A stretch of DNA of 64,000 nucleotides from CAVRQM01 sp963838805. Lineage in GTDB: Bacteria; Pseudomonadota; Alphaproteobacteria; Acetobacterales; Acetobacteraceae. A model generated the notes under the pieces. The model saw only the letters and a list, made by a program, of their open reading frames with translations, was not told the origin of the DNA and made no database searches. The DNA lies in contig CAWISK010000006.1 of NCBI GenBank assembly GCA_963838805.1, positions 124,001 through 188,000 on the forward strand. The letters run 5' to 3'. Both the position numbers and the translations under genes were made by a program. Shown piece by piece: positions 8,411 to 17,053 of this stretch (within the stretch, counting starts at the first letter, position 1; every line of letters begins with the position of its first letter).

Positions 8411-10426
8411 TCAGTGATTCGCCGATCGCTCGATCATCGCGCGCACCTTTGTGCCAAGGGCGTCCAGAGCGAATGGCTTCGTCAGCATGTCCATGCCCGG
8501 GTCGAGAAAGTCGCCTCGGAATGTGGCGTTCTCGGCGTATCCGGTAACGAAGAGCACCTTCAGATCGGGGCGAGAGGCGCGCGCAATCTCCGCCAGCTTC
8601 CGGCCGTTGATGTGAGGTAGGACGACGTCAGAGACCATAAGGTCGATACGCTGTTCGGATTGCAGCAAAGGGATTGCTGGACGGGCGTCTGACGCCACAA
8701 GAACATTATAGCCCAGCTCTTCAAGAACGTCGCCGAGGATCAGCCGCACGGTTGCATCATCTTCCACGACGAGGATCGTCTCGCCTTGGCCCCGCGGCGT
8801 TTCCACGGCCGGAGTCTCCAGATCGACCGCATCTTGCAGGGCGCGGGGAAGAAAAAGCTTGACAGTCGTGCCGTGCCCCACCTCGCTGTAGATGCGGAGA
8901 TGGCCGCGGCTTTGCTTGGCGAAGCCGTAAACCATAGAGAGCCCGAGGCCGGTTCCCTCTCCAACCGCCTTGGTTGTGAAGAAGGGATCGATCGCCTTCG
9001 CCATCACGTCAGGGGACATTCCGGACCCGGTGTCCGAAACGCCAACAACCACATAGTCGCCCGGCTTAACATCGTCCTGTCGCGAGGTGTAAGCCGCATC
9101 CAGACGGGTGTTCGCAGTTTCGATCGTCAAACGACCGCCATCCGGCATTGCGTCTCGCGCATTGATGGCGAGGTTCAGCAAAGCGCTCTCAAGTTGGTTG
9201 GCATCGGTGAAGGCGGTCCAGAGATCGGCGGCCAGCGAGGATTCCAATTCGATCTGCTCGCCCAAGGCCCGATGCAGAAGATCCTCCATATTCGCGACAA
9301 GTTGATTGATATCATTCGGTCTGATATTCAGCGATTGTCGCCGGGCGAACGCGAGGAGCCGATGCGTAAGGGCGCCTGCCCTCTGCGCGGATGCTGACGC
9401 CGCATCCATAAAGCGCGGGATCTCGTCGAACCGATTTGCCGCGATGCGTCTCCGAACGACATCGAGCGCGCCGATGATGCCGGTCAAGAGATTATTGAAA
9501 TCGTGAGCGATACCACCTGTGAGTTGTCCAATCGCCTCCGTCTTCTGGGATTGTCGAAGGGCTTCTTGGGCCGCCGCGAGTTCGATTTCCGCCTCTCGCT
9601 CAACGGTGATGTCCCGACCGGTGCAATAAACAAGGCCGTCCTCCGGAATGCCGACCCAGGAAATCCATCGATAGCTGCCATCCTTGCAGCGATAGCGGTT
9701 GACGAAACGGAGCGCTGGCTGACCGATCTGGGTCAGCTCAAAGCCGGCCCGCGTGTGTTCGAGGTCGTCCGGGTGCAGCAGCTCGAAGATCGACATGCTG
9801 GCGACCTCTGCCTCGGACCATCCGAGGACCGCCTCCCACGCCGGATTGGACGTCTCGAAATATCCTTTCGAATTAAGCGCCCCTAGCAGGTCAGGGCTCA
9901 ATTGCCACGTCAAGCCGCTCGCCTGCGCTCGCTCGATGACCCGGCGTTCGAGATCGGCGTTAAGCTTGCGAAGCCGGGCCTCCGTTGCGCGAAGCGCGTC
10001 TTCCGTGACAGCCCTCTCGGTTATGTCCGAGCCTTCGATAAAGATCGCTGTAACATTACCCGAGCCGTCTCTGATCGGCTGGTAAACGAAATCCAGATAG
10101 CGAGTTTCAGCCGCTCCGCCCGGTGTGCGCTGGAGCACAATTTCCATATTGCGGCCAATGAAAGCCTTGCCTGTCGCAAATACTCTGTCGAGCAGGTCAA
10201 GGAAACCTTGGCTCTCAGTCTCAGGAATGGCCTCGCGAACGGTCAGGCCAATGACGTCGCGATGGCCGATTAGCTGTTGATAAGCCGCGTTGGTCAGCAC
10301 GAATCGATATTCTGGACCGTGAAGTAATGCCGAGAAGCTCGGCGACTGAGCAAACATCTCTCGAAGCAGGCGAATTTGTTCATCGTCGCCGAGTTGCTCC
10401 CATGAAGCCTGCGCTACTTCTCCCAT
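8411..10426 (-). CDS. Hybrid sensor histidine kinase (PAS-PAS-HisKA-HATPase-REC)
   Basis: A 671-residue soluble hybrid kinase with no transmembrane segment. PAS/PAC 1 spans about 20-140 and PAS 2 about 170-280. HisKA has the phospho-acceptor H308 in GGIAHDFNNLL. The ATPase domain has the N-box NLAINARDAMPDGG near 430, DTGSGM and GTGLGLSMVYGF. A C-terminal receiver spans about 548-665 with VVEDDATVRL and the phospho-Asp in DLMVSDVVLP. The long output-like REC suggests autoregulation of the kinase or a phosphorelay. No response regulator lies alongside. Base composition is clearly lower in G+C than the neighbours, with many A/T third positions, suggesting acquisition from another lineage. Confidence 0.92.
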   Translation of the reverse strand: MGEVAQASWEQLGDDEQIRLLREMFAQSPSFSALLHGPEYRFVLTNAAYQQLIGHRDVIGLTVREAIPETESQGFLDLLDRVFATGKAFIGRNMEIVLQRTPGGAAETRYLDFVYQPIRDGSGNVTAIFIEGSDITERAVTEDALRATEARLRKLNADLERRVIERAQASGLTWQLSPDLLGALNSKGYFETSNPAWEAVLGWSEAEVASMSIFELLHPDDLEHTRAGFELTQIGQPALRFVNRYRCKDGSYRWISWVGIPEDGLVYCTGRDITVEREAEIELAAAQEALRQSQKTEAIGQLTGGIAHDFNNLLTGIIGALDVVRRRIAANRFDEIPRFMDAASASAQRAGALTHRLLAFARRQSLNIRPNDINQLVANMEDLLHRALGEQIELESSLAADLWTAFTDANQLESALLNLAINARDAMPDGGRLTIETANTRLDAAYTSRQDDVKPGDYVVVGVSDTGSGMSPDVMAKAIDPFFTTKAVGEGTGLGLSMVYGFAKQSRGHLRIYSEVGHGTTVKLFLPRALQDAVDLETPAVETPRGQGETILVVEDDATVRLILGDVLEELGYNVLVASDARPAIPLLQSEQRIDLMVSDVVLPHINGRKLAEIARASRPDLKVLFVTGYAENATFRGDFLDPGMDMLTKPFALDALGTKVRAMIERSANH

Positions 10427-10563
10427 TCGCCCGTTTTATCGCAACGCCGCGCCGCGGTCACCGTGCCTGCCTGGTGGCGGCGACGTTCGCGGGCGACGTA
10501 GCCGATGTGCCTGGTTCCGGCTAGGCTGTCGCTGCTCGCAACGAAGCTGCCGGAGAACGTGCG

Positions 10564-11487
10564 ATGACCACCCGCCTCGACGAAACCGCCAGCGGCGTGT
10601 TCGTCATCGCCGTGACCCCCTTCCGGGACGACGGCGCGCTCGACCTGCCCAGCGCCGATCGCATGGTGGAGTTCTACCTGGAGCGGGGCGCCACCGGCCT
10701 CACCATTCTGGGCATCATGGGCGAGGCGCCGAAACTGTCCGCGACCGAGAGCGCCGCCTTCGTCCGCCACGTGCTGGCTCGGGTGGCCGGCCGGGTGCCG
10801 GTGGTGGTGGGCGTGTCCAGCCCTGGCTTTGCCGCCCTGCGCGAGCTGACCGAGACGGCGATGGACGAGGGGGCCGCAGGCGTCATGGTGGCACCTCCCG
10901 CCGCGTTGCGCACCGACGACGCGCTGGTGTCCTACGTCCAGAACGTGGCCGAATTGCTGGGCGACACGCCGATCGTGCTGCAGGACTACCCGCTGGCGTC
11001 CGGCGTGCATCTGTCGCTCGGCGTGATCCGGCGCGTGATCGAGAGCGTCCGCTCCTGCGTCATGCTGAAAGCGGAGGACTGGCCGGGTCTGGGCAAGATC
11101 TCGGCGTTGCGCGAGGTCCGGGGGCTGCGCCGGGTGTCGGTGCTGACCGGCAATGGTGGGCTGTTCCTGCCGGAGGAGTTGCGGCGCGGCGCGGACGGGG
11201 CAATGACCGGGTTCGCCTTTCCGGAAATGATGCGAGACGTGGTGGCGGCGCATCGCCAGGGGGATGAGCGGCTTGCGTCGGACGTGTTCGACGCCTACCT
11301 GCCGCTCGCCCGCTATGAGCAGCAGCCGCAGCTTGGCCTCTCGGTGCGCAAGCACGTCCTGGCGCAGCGCGGCGCAATCGCCAATGCCGCCTTGCGCCGT
11401 CCGTTCACGCCGCTTACGGCGCGCGACCTCGCCGATGTGGCCTTCCTGGTCGAGCGTCAGGGACGGCGGCTGGCGGCGCTGGCATAG
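10564..11487 (+). CDS. Dihydrodipicolinate synthase/N-acetylneuraminate lyase family protein
   Basis: A 307-residue TIM-barrel class I aldolase of the DapA superfamily. The Schiff-base lysine is K169 (CVMLKAEDW) and the catalytic Tyr is Y142 (LQDYPLASGV). The usual carboxylate-binding GTTGE/GSTGE segment is replaced by GIMGEAPKLSATE, so it is unlikely to be the true lysine-pathway DapA and is more likely a pyruvate-dependent aldolase or dehydratase of unknown substrate. It stands alone, followed by a ~110-base gap and thpR. Confidence 0.82.
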   Translation: MTTRLDETASGVFVIAVTPFRDDGALDLPSADRMVEFYLERGATGLTILGIMGEAPKLSATESAAFVRHVLARVAGRVPVVVGVSSPGFAALRELTETAMDEGAAGVMVAPPAALRTDDALVSYVQNVAELLGDTPIVLQDYPLASGVHLSLGVIRRVIESVRSCVMLKAEDWPGLGKISALREVRGLRRVSVLTGNGGLFLPEELRRGADGAMTGFAFPEMMRDVVAAHRQGDERLASDVFDAYLPLARYEQQPQLGLSVRKHVLAQRGAIANAALRRPFTPLTARDLADVAFLVERQGRRLAALA

Positions 11488-11601
11488 GCTCGGTCTCCGC
11501 TGCCGGATGTTGACCGGCCCGAAGCCGCGGGGCACGGTCGGAGCCGAGGCGCCCACCCGCACCAGCTCAGCCGGGCGCGGGTGGCTGTTGGATAGGGTGA
11601 G

Positions 11602-12168
11602 ATGCCGATGCGCCTGTTCGTGGGCCTGGAGCTGCCTCGCATGCTGCGCGAGCGGCTGACGCTGCTCGCCGGCGGCATTCCCGGCGCGCGCTGGGTGCCG
11701 CCGGAGAACCACCATTTGACCCTGCGCTTCGTGGGTGAGGTGCCGGCGCATCGGGCGGAGGAGATCGACCACGCTTTGGCCGCGATCGCGGCCGCCGCGT
11801 TCCCGCTGAGCTTCACTGGCGTCGGTACCTTCGCCAAGGGCGGCCGCGAGGTCTCGCTCTGGGTGGGGGTGGAGCGCAGCCTCGGTCTCGATCACTTGCA
11901 GAACAAGATCGAGACGGCCTTGCAGCGCGCCGGCCTGGAGGCGGAGCGCCGTCGCTTCACGCCGCACGTGACATTGGCCCGGCTGGGCGACGGGGTGGCG
12001 GAGCACAAGCTCGCGGGTTTTCTGCAGGCGCATAACCTGTTCCGCGCCGGGCCGTTCGAGGTCGAGCACTTTACGCTGTTCAGCTCGCGGCTCGGCAAGG
12101 AGGCGTCGGCCTATACCGCCGAGGTGGAGTATCCGCTGCAGCCGCCCCGGGTGGGCGCGGCGGCGTAG
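11602..12168 (+). CDS. thpR: RNA 2',3'-cyclic 3'-phosphodiesterase (2H family)
   Basis: A 188-residue member of the 2H phosphoesterase family (ThpR/LigT), which opens 2',3'-cyclic phosphates on RNA ends to 2'-phosphate. Both HxTx motifs are present, HLTL in NHHLTLRFVGEV near residue 37 and HVTL in FTPHVTLARLG near residue 114, with the expected spacing. The length is normal. An internal ATG two codons in (MRLFVGLEL) could be the real start. Confidence 0.9.
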   Translation: MPMRLFVGLELPRMLRERLTLLAGGIPGARWVPPENHHLTLRFVGEVPAHRAEEIDHALAAIAAAAFPLSFTGVGTFAKGGREVSLWVGVERSLGLDHLQNKIETALQRAGLEAERRRFTPHVTLARLGDGVAEHKLAGFLQAHNLFRAGPFEVEHFTLFSSRLGKEASAYTAEVEYPLQPPRVGAAA

Positions 12169-12195
12169 TGGTCACCCGAGTTCAGGAGGGAACGA

Positions 12196-12741
12196 ATGGC
12201 CGACCTCGATCTCGTGGCACTGTGGGAGGAACATACGCGCCACGAATTCGTAGCACGCGACGTCGATGCGACGATGGCGACGATGGTGGACACGCCATAC
12301 GTGAACCACGTTCCCACCATGACCGGCGGCGTCGGGCACGACCAGCTCAAGCGGTTCTACAAATACCATTTCATTGGCGCCAATCCGCCCGACATGACGC
12401 TGACGCCGATCAGCCGTACGGTAGGCGCCGACCAGGTCGTGGACGAGATGCTGCTGAGCTTCACCCACACCTCGGAGATCGACTGGATGCTGCCGGGCAT
12501 CGCCCCGACCGGCCGGCGCGTGGAGATACCGCTCGTGGCGATCGTCCACTTCGAGGGCGACAAGCTGGCGCATGAGCACATTTACTGGGACCAGGCCTCG
12601 GTGCTGGTGCAGATCGGCAAGCTCGATCCTGCGGGCTTGCCGGTGGCCGGGGTGGATACGGCGCGCAAGGTGGCCGACAAGACCCGGCCCAGCAATGCGC
12701 TGATGCAAAGTTGGGGGACCAGCGAGGGGAAAGCGTTATAG
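12196..12741 (+). CDS. NTF2-like (SnoaL/ester-cyclase-type) protein
   Basis: A 181-residue protein with one NTF2/SnoaL cone fold. It begins with a helix containing HEFVARDVDATMATM, then has the pattern YVNHVPTMTGGVGHDQLKRFY and ends with strands HFEGDKLAHEHIYWDQASVLVQIG. Related proteins include ester cyclases and ketosteroid-isomerase-like enzymes of unknown substrate. GGAGGGAACGA before the ATG fixes the start. No pathway partner lies nearby, so function is open. Confidence 0.75.
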   Translation: MADLDLVALWEEHTRHEFVARDVDATMATMVDTPYVNHVPTMTGGVGHDQLKRFYKYHFIGANPPDMTLTPISRTVGADQVVDEMLLSFTHTSEIDWMLPGIAPTGRRVEIPLVAIVHFEGDKLAHEHIYWDQASVLVQIGKLDPAGLPVAGVDTARKVADKTRPSNALMQSWGTSEGKAL

Positions 12742-12902
12742 CCTGGCCAAAGGTGTACCAGTTGGCCGAGTTCAAGGACCGTTTCCGCCTCGATACCGTC
12801 ATTGCCGGGCTTGACCGGCAATCCATGCGGGTGCCGCCACGTCCGGATGCGATCCCGACGTGGCGGCGGCGAGTGCGTTCCAGTCCGGAGAGCGTATTCC
12901 CG

Positions 12903-13151
12903 TTACTGCTGCTGTCCTGTGCTCTGGCCGTTGTAGTTCTGCGTCTGGCCACTGCTGGGAGGCACGCCGGTCGGGTGTTCAGGGACGAGGGTGCCTGTGC
13001 CCGGAGGCGAGACGCTCGGGGCTGGCGCAGGCTGCACGAACCCCTCGGCTGCGGCTTGGTCCTGCGTCATCAAGGCAAATGCCGGGCTGGTCATCGCAAT
13101 GCCAACACCAAACAGACCAAGGCCAGTTGCAAGAAGCAAAACGTTGCGCAT
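12903..13151 (-). CDS. Small secreted Pro/Gln-rich protein
   Basis: An 82-residue protein with a signal peptide (MRNVLLLATGLGLFGVGIAM, cleavage after SPAFA near residue 26) and a low-complexity mature part rich in Pro, Gly, Thr and Gln, ending STGQQQ. A near-perfect ribosome site (TAGGAGGAA) precedes the ATG, which makes translation credible. No family is recognised. Confidence 0.6.
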   Translation of the reverse strand: MRNVLLLATGLGLFGVGIAMTSPAFALMTQDQAAAEGFVQPAPAPSVSPPGTGTLVPEHPTGVPPSSGQTQNYNGQSTGQQQ

Positions 13152-13334
13152 CAGTTCCTCCTATAGCGTGCGATGCTACAGCTCAAATAGGTAGCGGCGC
13201 CGCGAGCTTATGCAACACCTGATTGGGAGAAAATCCATATCTCAGTTTTATGAGGCCTATTCCAATAAGGAGGCGATCGATCGCGAATACCTGTCATGCA
13301 CTTCCTTGAAGCCGCGGGTTCTTGCACAAGCAGC

Positions 13335-13361
13335 GAGGGCAGGCCGTTTCAGCCTGCCCTC
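13335..13361 (-). terminator. Hairpin after the sugar-transport operon
   Basis: A perfect 10-bp stem, GAGGGCAGGC with GCCTGCCCTC, and a 7-base loop. It starts nine bases past the stop of the binding-protein gene. It lacks a T-run on the minus strand, so it may act as a transcript-end or mRNA-protecting hairpin rather than a classical intrinsic terminator. Confidence 0.6.
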
Positions 13362-13369
13362 TGTGTCGG

Positions 13370-14353
13370 TCAGAACTTCTCGGTCGCGTTGAGCTGTGCC
13401 GCGTTCTCCTTAGTGATCGCCTGCGTCGGCACCGTCACCGTTGCCGGCACCGAGGTCGCGCAGTCGAGCAGGATCTTCTTGGCGAGATCGAGCGCCTGCT
13501 CGGCGCCGGTCGGGTAGGTGAAGGTCGCCGCCCACTCGCCCCTTGCCACCGAGGCGATGCCGCCTGCGGGGCCCGGCAGCCCGTCCGTGCCGATGATGGC
13601 GATCTGCTTCTCCTTGCCGGCGCCCTTTGCCGCTACATAGGCGCCAGCCGCCTGCAAGTCATTGCTGGCATAGAGCAGCTTGATGTCCGGATGCGCTTGC
13701 AGCATCGCCGAGAACTCGGTCGTGGCCTTCTCCGGCAGCCAGTCGCCGGCCTGCTCGGCGACGAGCTTGATGTTCGGGTGTTGCTTGATCGCGTCCTTGA
13801 AGCCGTTCAGCCGCTCGACCGCCGGGGTCGAGCTGGGCAGGCCCTCGATCACCGCCGCCTCGCCGCCGTCGGGCAGCAGGTTCTTGGCCGCGTACTCGCC
13901 TGCCTCATAGGCGATCTTGTAATTGTCGCCACCGACGAAAGCCGTGTAGTCCTTGCCGGCCGTGCCGACCGACGCCCGGTCCAGTTCGATGACCGGAATG
14001 CCGGCTTTCATGGCGCGCGTGATCGCCGGCGTGAGCGGCGCCGCCTCGAATGGCGAGATCATCAGCAGATCGACCTGCTGGGTGATGAAATTGTCCACCT
14101 GCGAGGTCTGCGTGTTGTCGTTGCCGGCCCCGTCGGAGATCAGCAGCTTGAATTGCGGTACCGCCTTTACGCGCTCGATCAGGTCGTTGTTGACATGCTG
14201 GCGATATGGCTCGGCATAGTTCGCCTGGCTGAAGCCGATCACGTAGTGGCCGTTCGGCCCGCACTCCTTGCTGATCGGGCTCGCGGCGTGGGCGGCGAGG
14301 GCACCGAGCGGCAGCGCCGCGGCGCCGAGCAGCAGAGCAAAGGTTCGCGTCAT
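13370..14353 (-). CDS. Sugar ABC transporter periplasmic binding protein (ribose type)
   Basis: A 327-residue periplasmic-binding protein of the RbsB type. The signal peptide (MTRTFALLLGAAALPLGALA, cleavage after AHAA) is followed by a two-lobe fold with VIGFSQANYAEPYRQ at the first strand, DNFITQQVDLLMISPFEAAPLTPAI, AGIPVIELDR, and IAIIGTDGLPGPAGGIASVARGEWAATFTYP. The ATG at 14353 is chosen over one at 14386 because GGGAGGA lies just upstream. It is the last gene of an ATPase-permease-binding-protein operon. The specific sugar is not apparent, and no catabolic enzyme accompanies it. Confidence 0.9.
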   Translation of the reverse strand: MTRTFALLLGAAALPLGALAAHAASPISKECGPNGHYVIGFSQANYAEPYRQHVNNDLIERVKAVPQFKLLISDGAGNDNTQTSQVDNFITQQVDLLMISPFEAAPLTPAITRAMKAGIPVIELDRASVGTAGKDYTAFVGGDNYKIAYEAGEYAAKNLLPDGGEAAVIEGLPSSTPAVERLNGFKDAIKQHPNIKLVAEQAGDWLPEKATTEFSAMLQAHPDIKLLYASNDLQAAGAYVAAKGAGKEKQIAIIGTDGLPGPAGGIASVARGEWAATFTYPTGAEQALDLAKKILLDCATSVPATVTVPTQAITKENAAQLNATEKF

Positions 14354-14382
14354 CCTGTTTCCTCCCGTTTCTGGTTTCGTCA

Positions 14383-15402
14383 TCAACGCCCAGCCGCGTC
14401 GCGGCGGCTGACCAGCGATTGCAGGACTGCCGCCAGCACGATGATGGCCCCCGTGGCCAGCAATTGCAGCGCCGCATTCACATCGTTCAGTTGCAGGATG
14501 TTGGCGAGCGCCCCGAGCATGACGCTGCCGGCGATCGTGCCGATCATGCTGCCGGAGCCGCCGAACAGGCTGGTGCCGCCGATCACCACGGCGGCGATCG
14601 CCGTCAGCTCGTAGCCGCCGCCGTCATTGGGGCTGCCGAAGCTGAACTGGCCGGCATGGACGATGCCGGCGGCCGCCGAGCACAGGCCAGTGATGCCATA
14701 GACCGCGATCTTGACCCGGCTTACCGGCACGCCCGATAGCCGTGCCGCGCGCTCGTTGCCGCCAACCGCATAGACGTAGCGGCCGAACCGCGTGACGTTC
14801 AGTACCAGGGTCGCCACGACCGCAAGCCCCAGGAACACCAGGGTCGCGACCGGCACCGTGTTGCCGAACAGCCGGTCGCCCAGCACGGAGAAGGCGGGCG
14901 GTGCCAGTTCCGGGCCGCTGCCATAGCTGATGTTGATGTATTTGTTGTGGGAGACGACGAGCGCCAGCCCGCGCGCCACCTGCAATCCGGCCAGGGTGAC
15001 GATGAACGGCTCCAGCCGGAACCGGGTGCTGATGGCCCCCTGGGCGATCCCGAATGCGGCACCTGCGGCGAAGACGCCCAGCAGCGTGAGCGCGATGCCC
15101 CAGCCGAGCGAGGTCAGCAGGGTCGCGGTCAGCACGCTCGACAGGCCGAGCATCGCACCCACCGACAGGTCGATGCCGGCGGTGATGATGACGAACGTCA
15201 TGCCGAGCGCGATGATCCCCGTCTCGGAGATGGCGCGCACGATGTTGGCGACGTTGTCGGGTGCCAGGAACAGCAGGTGCCCGTGCCGCACCGGCGAGGC
15301 GGCGATGCCGCCCGCCAGCACCAGCACCAGTCCGATCAGGCTCTGGAAGCGGACGATGATGGAAAGCAGATCCGTCCGTCGTCGCTTCGGCATGGGGCTC
15401 AT
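14383..15402 (-). CDS. Sugar ABC transporter permease (RbsC family)
   Basis: A 339-residue inner-membrane permease of the ribose/galactoside type with about eight to ten membrane spans. Family hallmarks are MTFVIITAGIDLSVGAMLGLSSV, PFIVTLAGLQVARGLAL, YAVGGNERAARLSGVPV and AIAAVVIGGTSLFGGSGSMIGT. ATG overlaps the ATPase stop in ATGA, and the binding-protein gene follows after ~30 bases. One permease presumably forms a homodimer with the double-domain ATPase. Confidence 0.92.
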   Translation of the reverse strand: MSPMPKRRRTDLLSIIVRFQSLIGLVLVLAGGIAASPVRHGHLLFLAPDNVANIVRAISETGIIALGMTFVIITAGIDLSVGAMLGLSSVLTATLLTSLGWGIALTLLGVFAAGAAFGIAQGAISTRFRLEPFIVTLAGLQVARGLALVVSHNKYINISYGSGPELAPPAFSVLGDRLFGNTVPVATLVFLGLAVVATLVLNVTRFGRYVYAVGGNERAARLSGVPVSRVKIAVYGITGLCSAAAGIVHAGQFSFGSPNDGGGYELTAIAAVVIGGTSLFGGSGSMIGTIAGSVMLGALANILQLNDVNAALQLLATGAIIVLAAVLQSLVSRRDAAGR

Positions 15403-16937
15403 GCCGCCTGCGCCTCAGTCGCGGTGGCGGCGGCCAGCACCTCGGCCTCGCTGGCATCCCCCCCGAAGGTGGCGACGCTGCGACCGTGCCGCAGCACCAC
15501 GATGCGGTCGCACAGCCCGACCAGCTCCGGCAGCTCGCTCGAAGCCACCAACACGCCGAGCCCGGAGGCCGCGAGCTCGCGTAGCCGGGCATAGATCTCG
15601 CCCTTCGCCCCCACATCGACGCCGCGGGTGGGTTCGTCGAGCAGCAGCAGGCGGGGTGCCCGCAACAGCTCCTTGGCGAACACGACCTTCTGCTGGTTGC
15701 CGCCCGACAGATTGCCGGCGGCGATCTCCGGGCGCGGCGGCCTGATGTCGAACTGCCGGATCGAACGCGCCGCGGCCTCGGCCTCGCGGGCACGCGACAC
15801 CAGGCCGAACGGCGTGACGCGCGCCAGCACCGACAGGACGATATTGCGCCGCACGCTCTGGCGCAGCATCAGCCCGGCGCCGCGCCGGTCGTCGGTGACC
15901 ATCGCGAGGCCGGCCCGACGTGCGGCGGCGATGGAGCCGAGCCGGGCAGGGCGCCCGGCCACCTCCACGATGCCCCGCCAGCGCCCCGGCGGAGCGGCGC
16001 CGTACAGGGCGGAGAGCAGTTCGGTACGTCCGGCGCCCATGATCCCGGCCAGGCCCACGATCTCGCCGGCACGCACTTCGAGACTGATCGCCTCGGGCGC
16101 CTGCCACCCGGCGCGACTCTGCCCCGGCCGATAGCCGGCATCGCGCAGCCGCAGCAGCGGCGCGCCAGGAGCCACCGCTTTGGGGGGGAACAGCTCATCG
16201 AGGGGCCGGCCCAGCAGCAGCCGCATCAGCTCGGCCTGTGGCGCATCGGGCCGCGCCTCGCCCACAACGCGGCCGTCGCGCAGCACGGTCACGCGGTCGG
16301 CCACCATCGGCACTTCCTCGAGCCGGTGCGAGATATAGACGATCGCCACCCCCCGCTCGCGCAGCGCGCGCACCAGCGCGAACAGCAGCCCGGCCTCGGC
16401 GGCGCTGAGTGCAGCCGTCGGCTCATCCAGCACCAGCACGCGCGCCTGCTGGCCCAGCGCCTTGGCGATCGCCACCATCTGCCGCTGGCCGATGCCGAGC
16501 GCGCGGATGCGGGTGCGCGGATCCAGATCGAGACCCACGGTATGCAGCCTGGTGGCCGCCTCGCGGCGCATGGCCGCGTCGTCGATGCCAATGCCCATGC
16601 GCATCCGCTCGCGCCCGAGGAACAAATTGGCGGCGATGTCCAGCTCAGGCACCAGGTCGAGTTCCTGGAACACGGTGGCGATGCCGGCCGCCTGAGCCTC
16701 GCGCGGGCTGGCGAAGTGCGTCACACGGCCGTCGAGCCGGATCTCGCCGCGGTCGGGCGCGAACACGCCGGAGAGGATGTTCATCAGCGTGGACTTGCCG
16801 GCGCCGTTCTCGCCGAGCAGCGCATGGACCTCGCTGCCACGCACCGCGAAATCGACACCGCGCAGCGCCTCGACGCCGCCGAACCGCTTTGCCACCCCCC
16901 GCATGTCCAGCACATCGGCCGGCGCCACGTCCTGCAT
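15399..16937 (-). CDS. Sugar ABC transporter double ATP-binding protein (RbsA/MglA type)
   Basis: A 512-residue protein with two ABC domains in tandem. Domain 1 has Walker A GENGAGKSTL near residue 38 and signature LGIGQRQMVAIAKAL with VLVLDEPTAAL. Domain 2 has a degenerate P-loop (GIMGAGRTELL), a signature LSGGNQQKVVFAKELL and LLLLDEPTRGVDVGAKGE. This asymmetry, with only the first P-loop canonical, is normal for the family. It is the first gene of the operon, divergent from the metallophosphoesterase gene across a ~115-base gap. Confidence 0.93.
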   Translation of the reverse strand: MQDVAPADVLDMRGVAKRFGGVEALRGVDFAVRGSEVHALLGENGAGKSTLMNILSGVFAPDRGEIRLDGRVTHFASPREAQAAGIATVFQELDLVPELDIAANLFLGRERMRMGIGIDDAAMRREAATRLHTVGLDLDPRTRIRALGIGQRQMVAIAKALGQQARVLVLDEPTAALSAAEAGLLFALVRALRERGVAIVYISHRLEEVPMVADRVTVLRDGRVVGEARPDAPQAELMRLLLGRPLDELFPPKAVAPGAPLLRLRDAGYRPGQSRAGWQAPEAISLEVRAGEIVGLAGIMGAGRTELLSALYGAAPPGRWRGIVEVAGRPARLGSIAAARRAGLAMVTDDRRGAGLMLRQSVRRNIVLSVLARVTPFGLVSRAREAEAAARSIRQFDIRPPRPEIAAGNLSGGNQQKVVFAKELLRAPRLLLLDEPTRGVDVGAKGEIYARLRELAASGLGVLVASSELPELVGLCDRIVVLRHGRSVATFGGDASEAEVLAAATATEAQAA

Positions 16938-16997
16938 GTCCGCCCCTGGCCCCGTTAAACGTGACGCTATGGGGGTGCGCAGTTACGGTCAAGCGGC

Positions 16998-17024
16998 GGG
17001 AATAAAGCCCCTGGCTGTCAGGTC
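16998..17024 (+). promoter_or_regulatory. Candidate ECF-type promoter
   Basis: GGGAATAAA at 16998-17006, then 15 bases, then GTC at 17022-17024, about 30 bases before the metallophosphoesterase start. GGAAT-type -35 boxes are common for ECF sigma factors, and the operon downstream encodes one, so autoregulation would be natural. The -10 is weak and only this one site is seen, so this is a suggestion. Confidence 0.35.
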
Positions 17025-17053
17025 ATGCTTGCGAAACGCGACAGGAGACGGCC

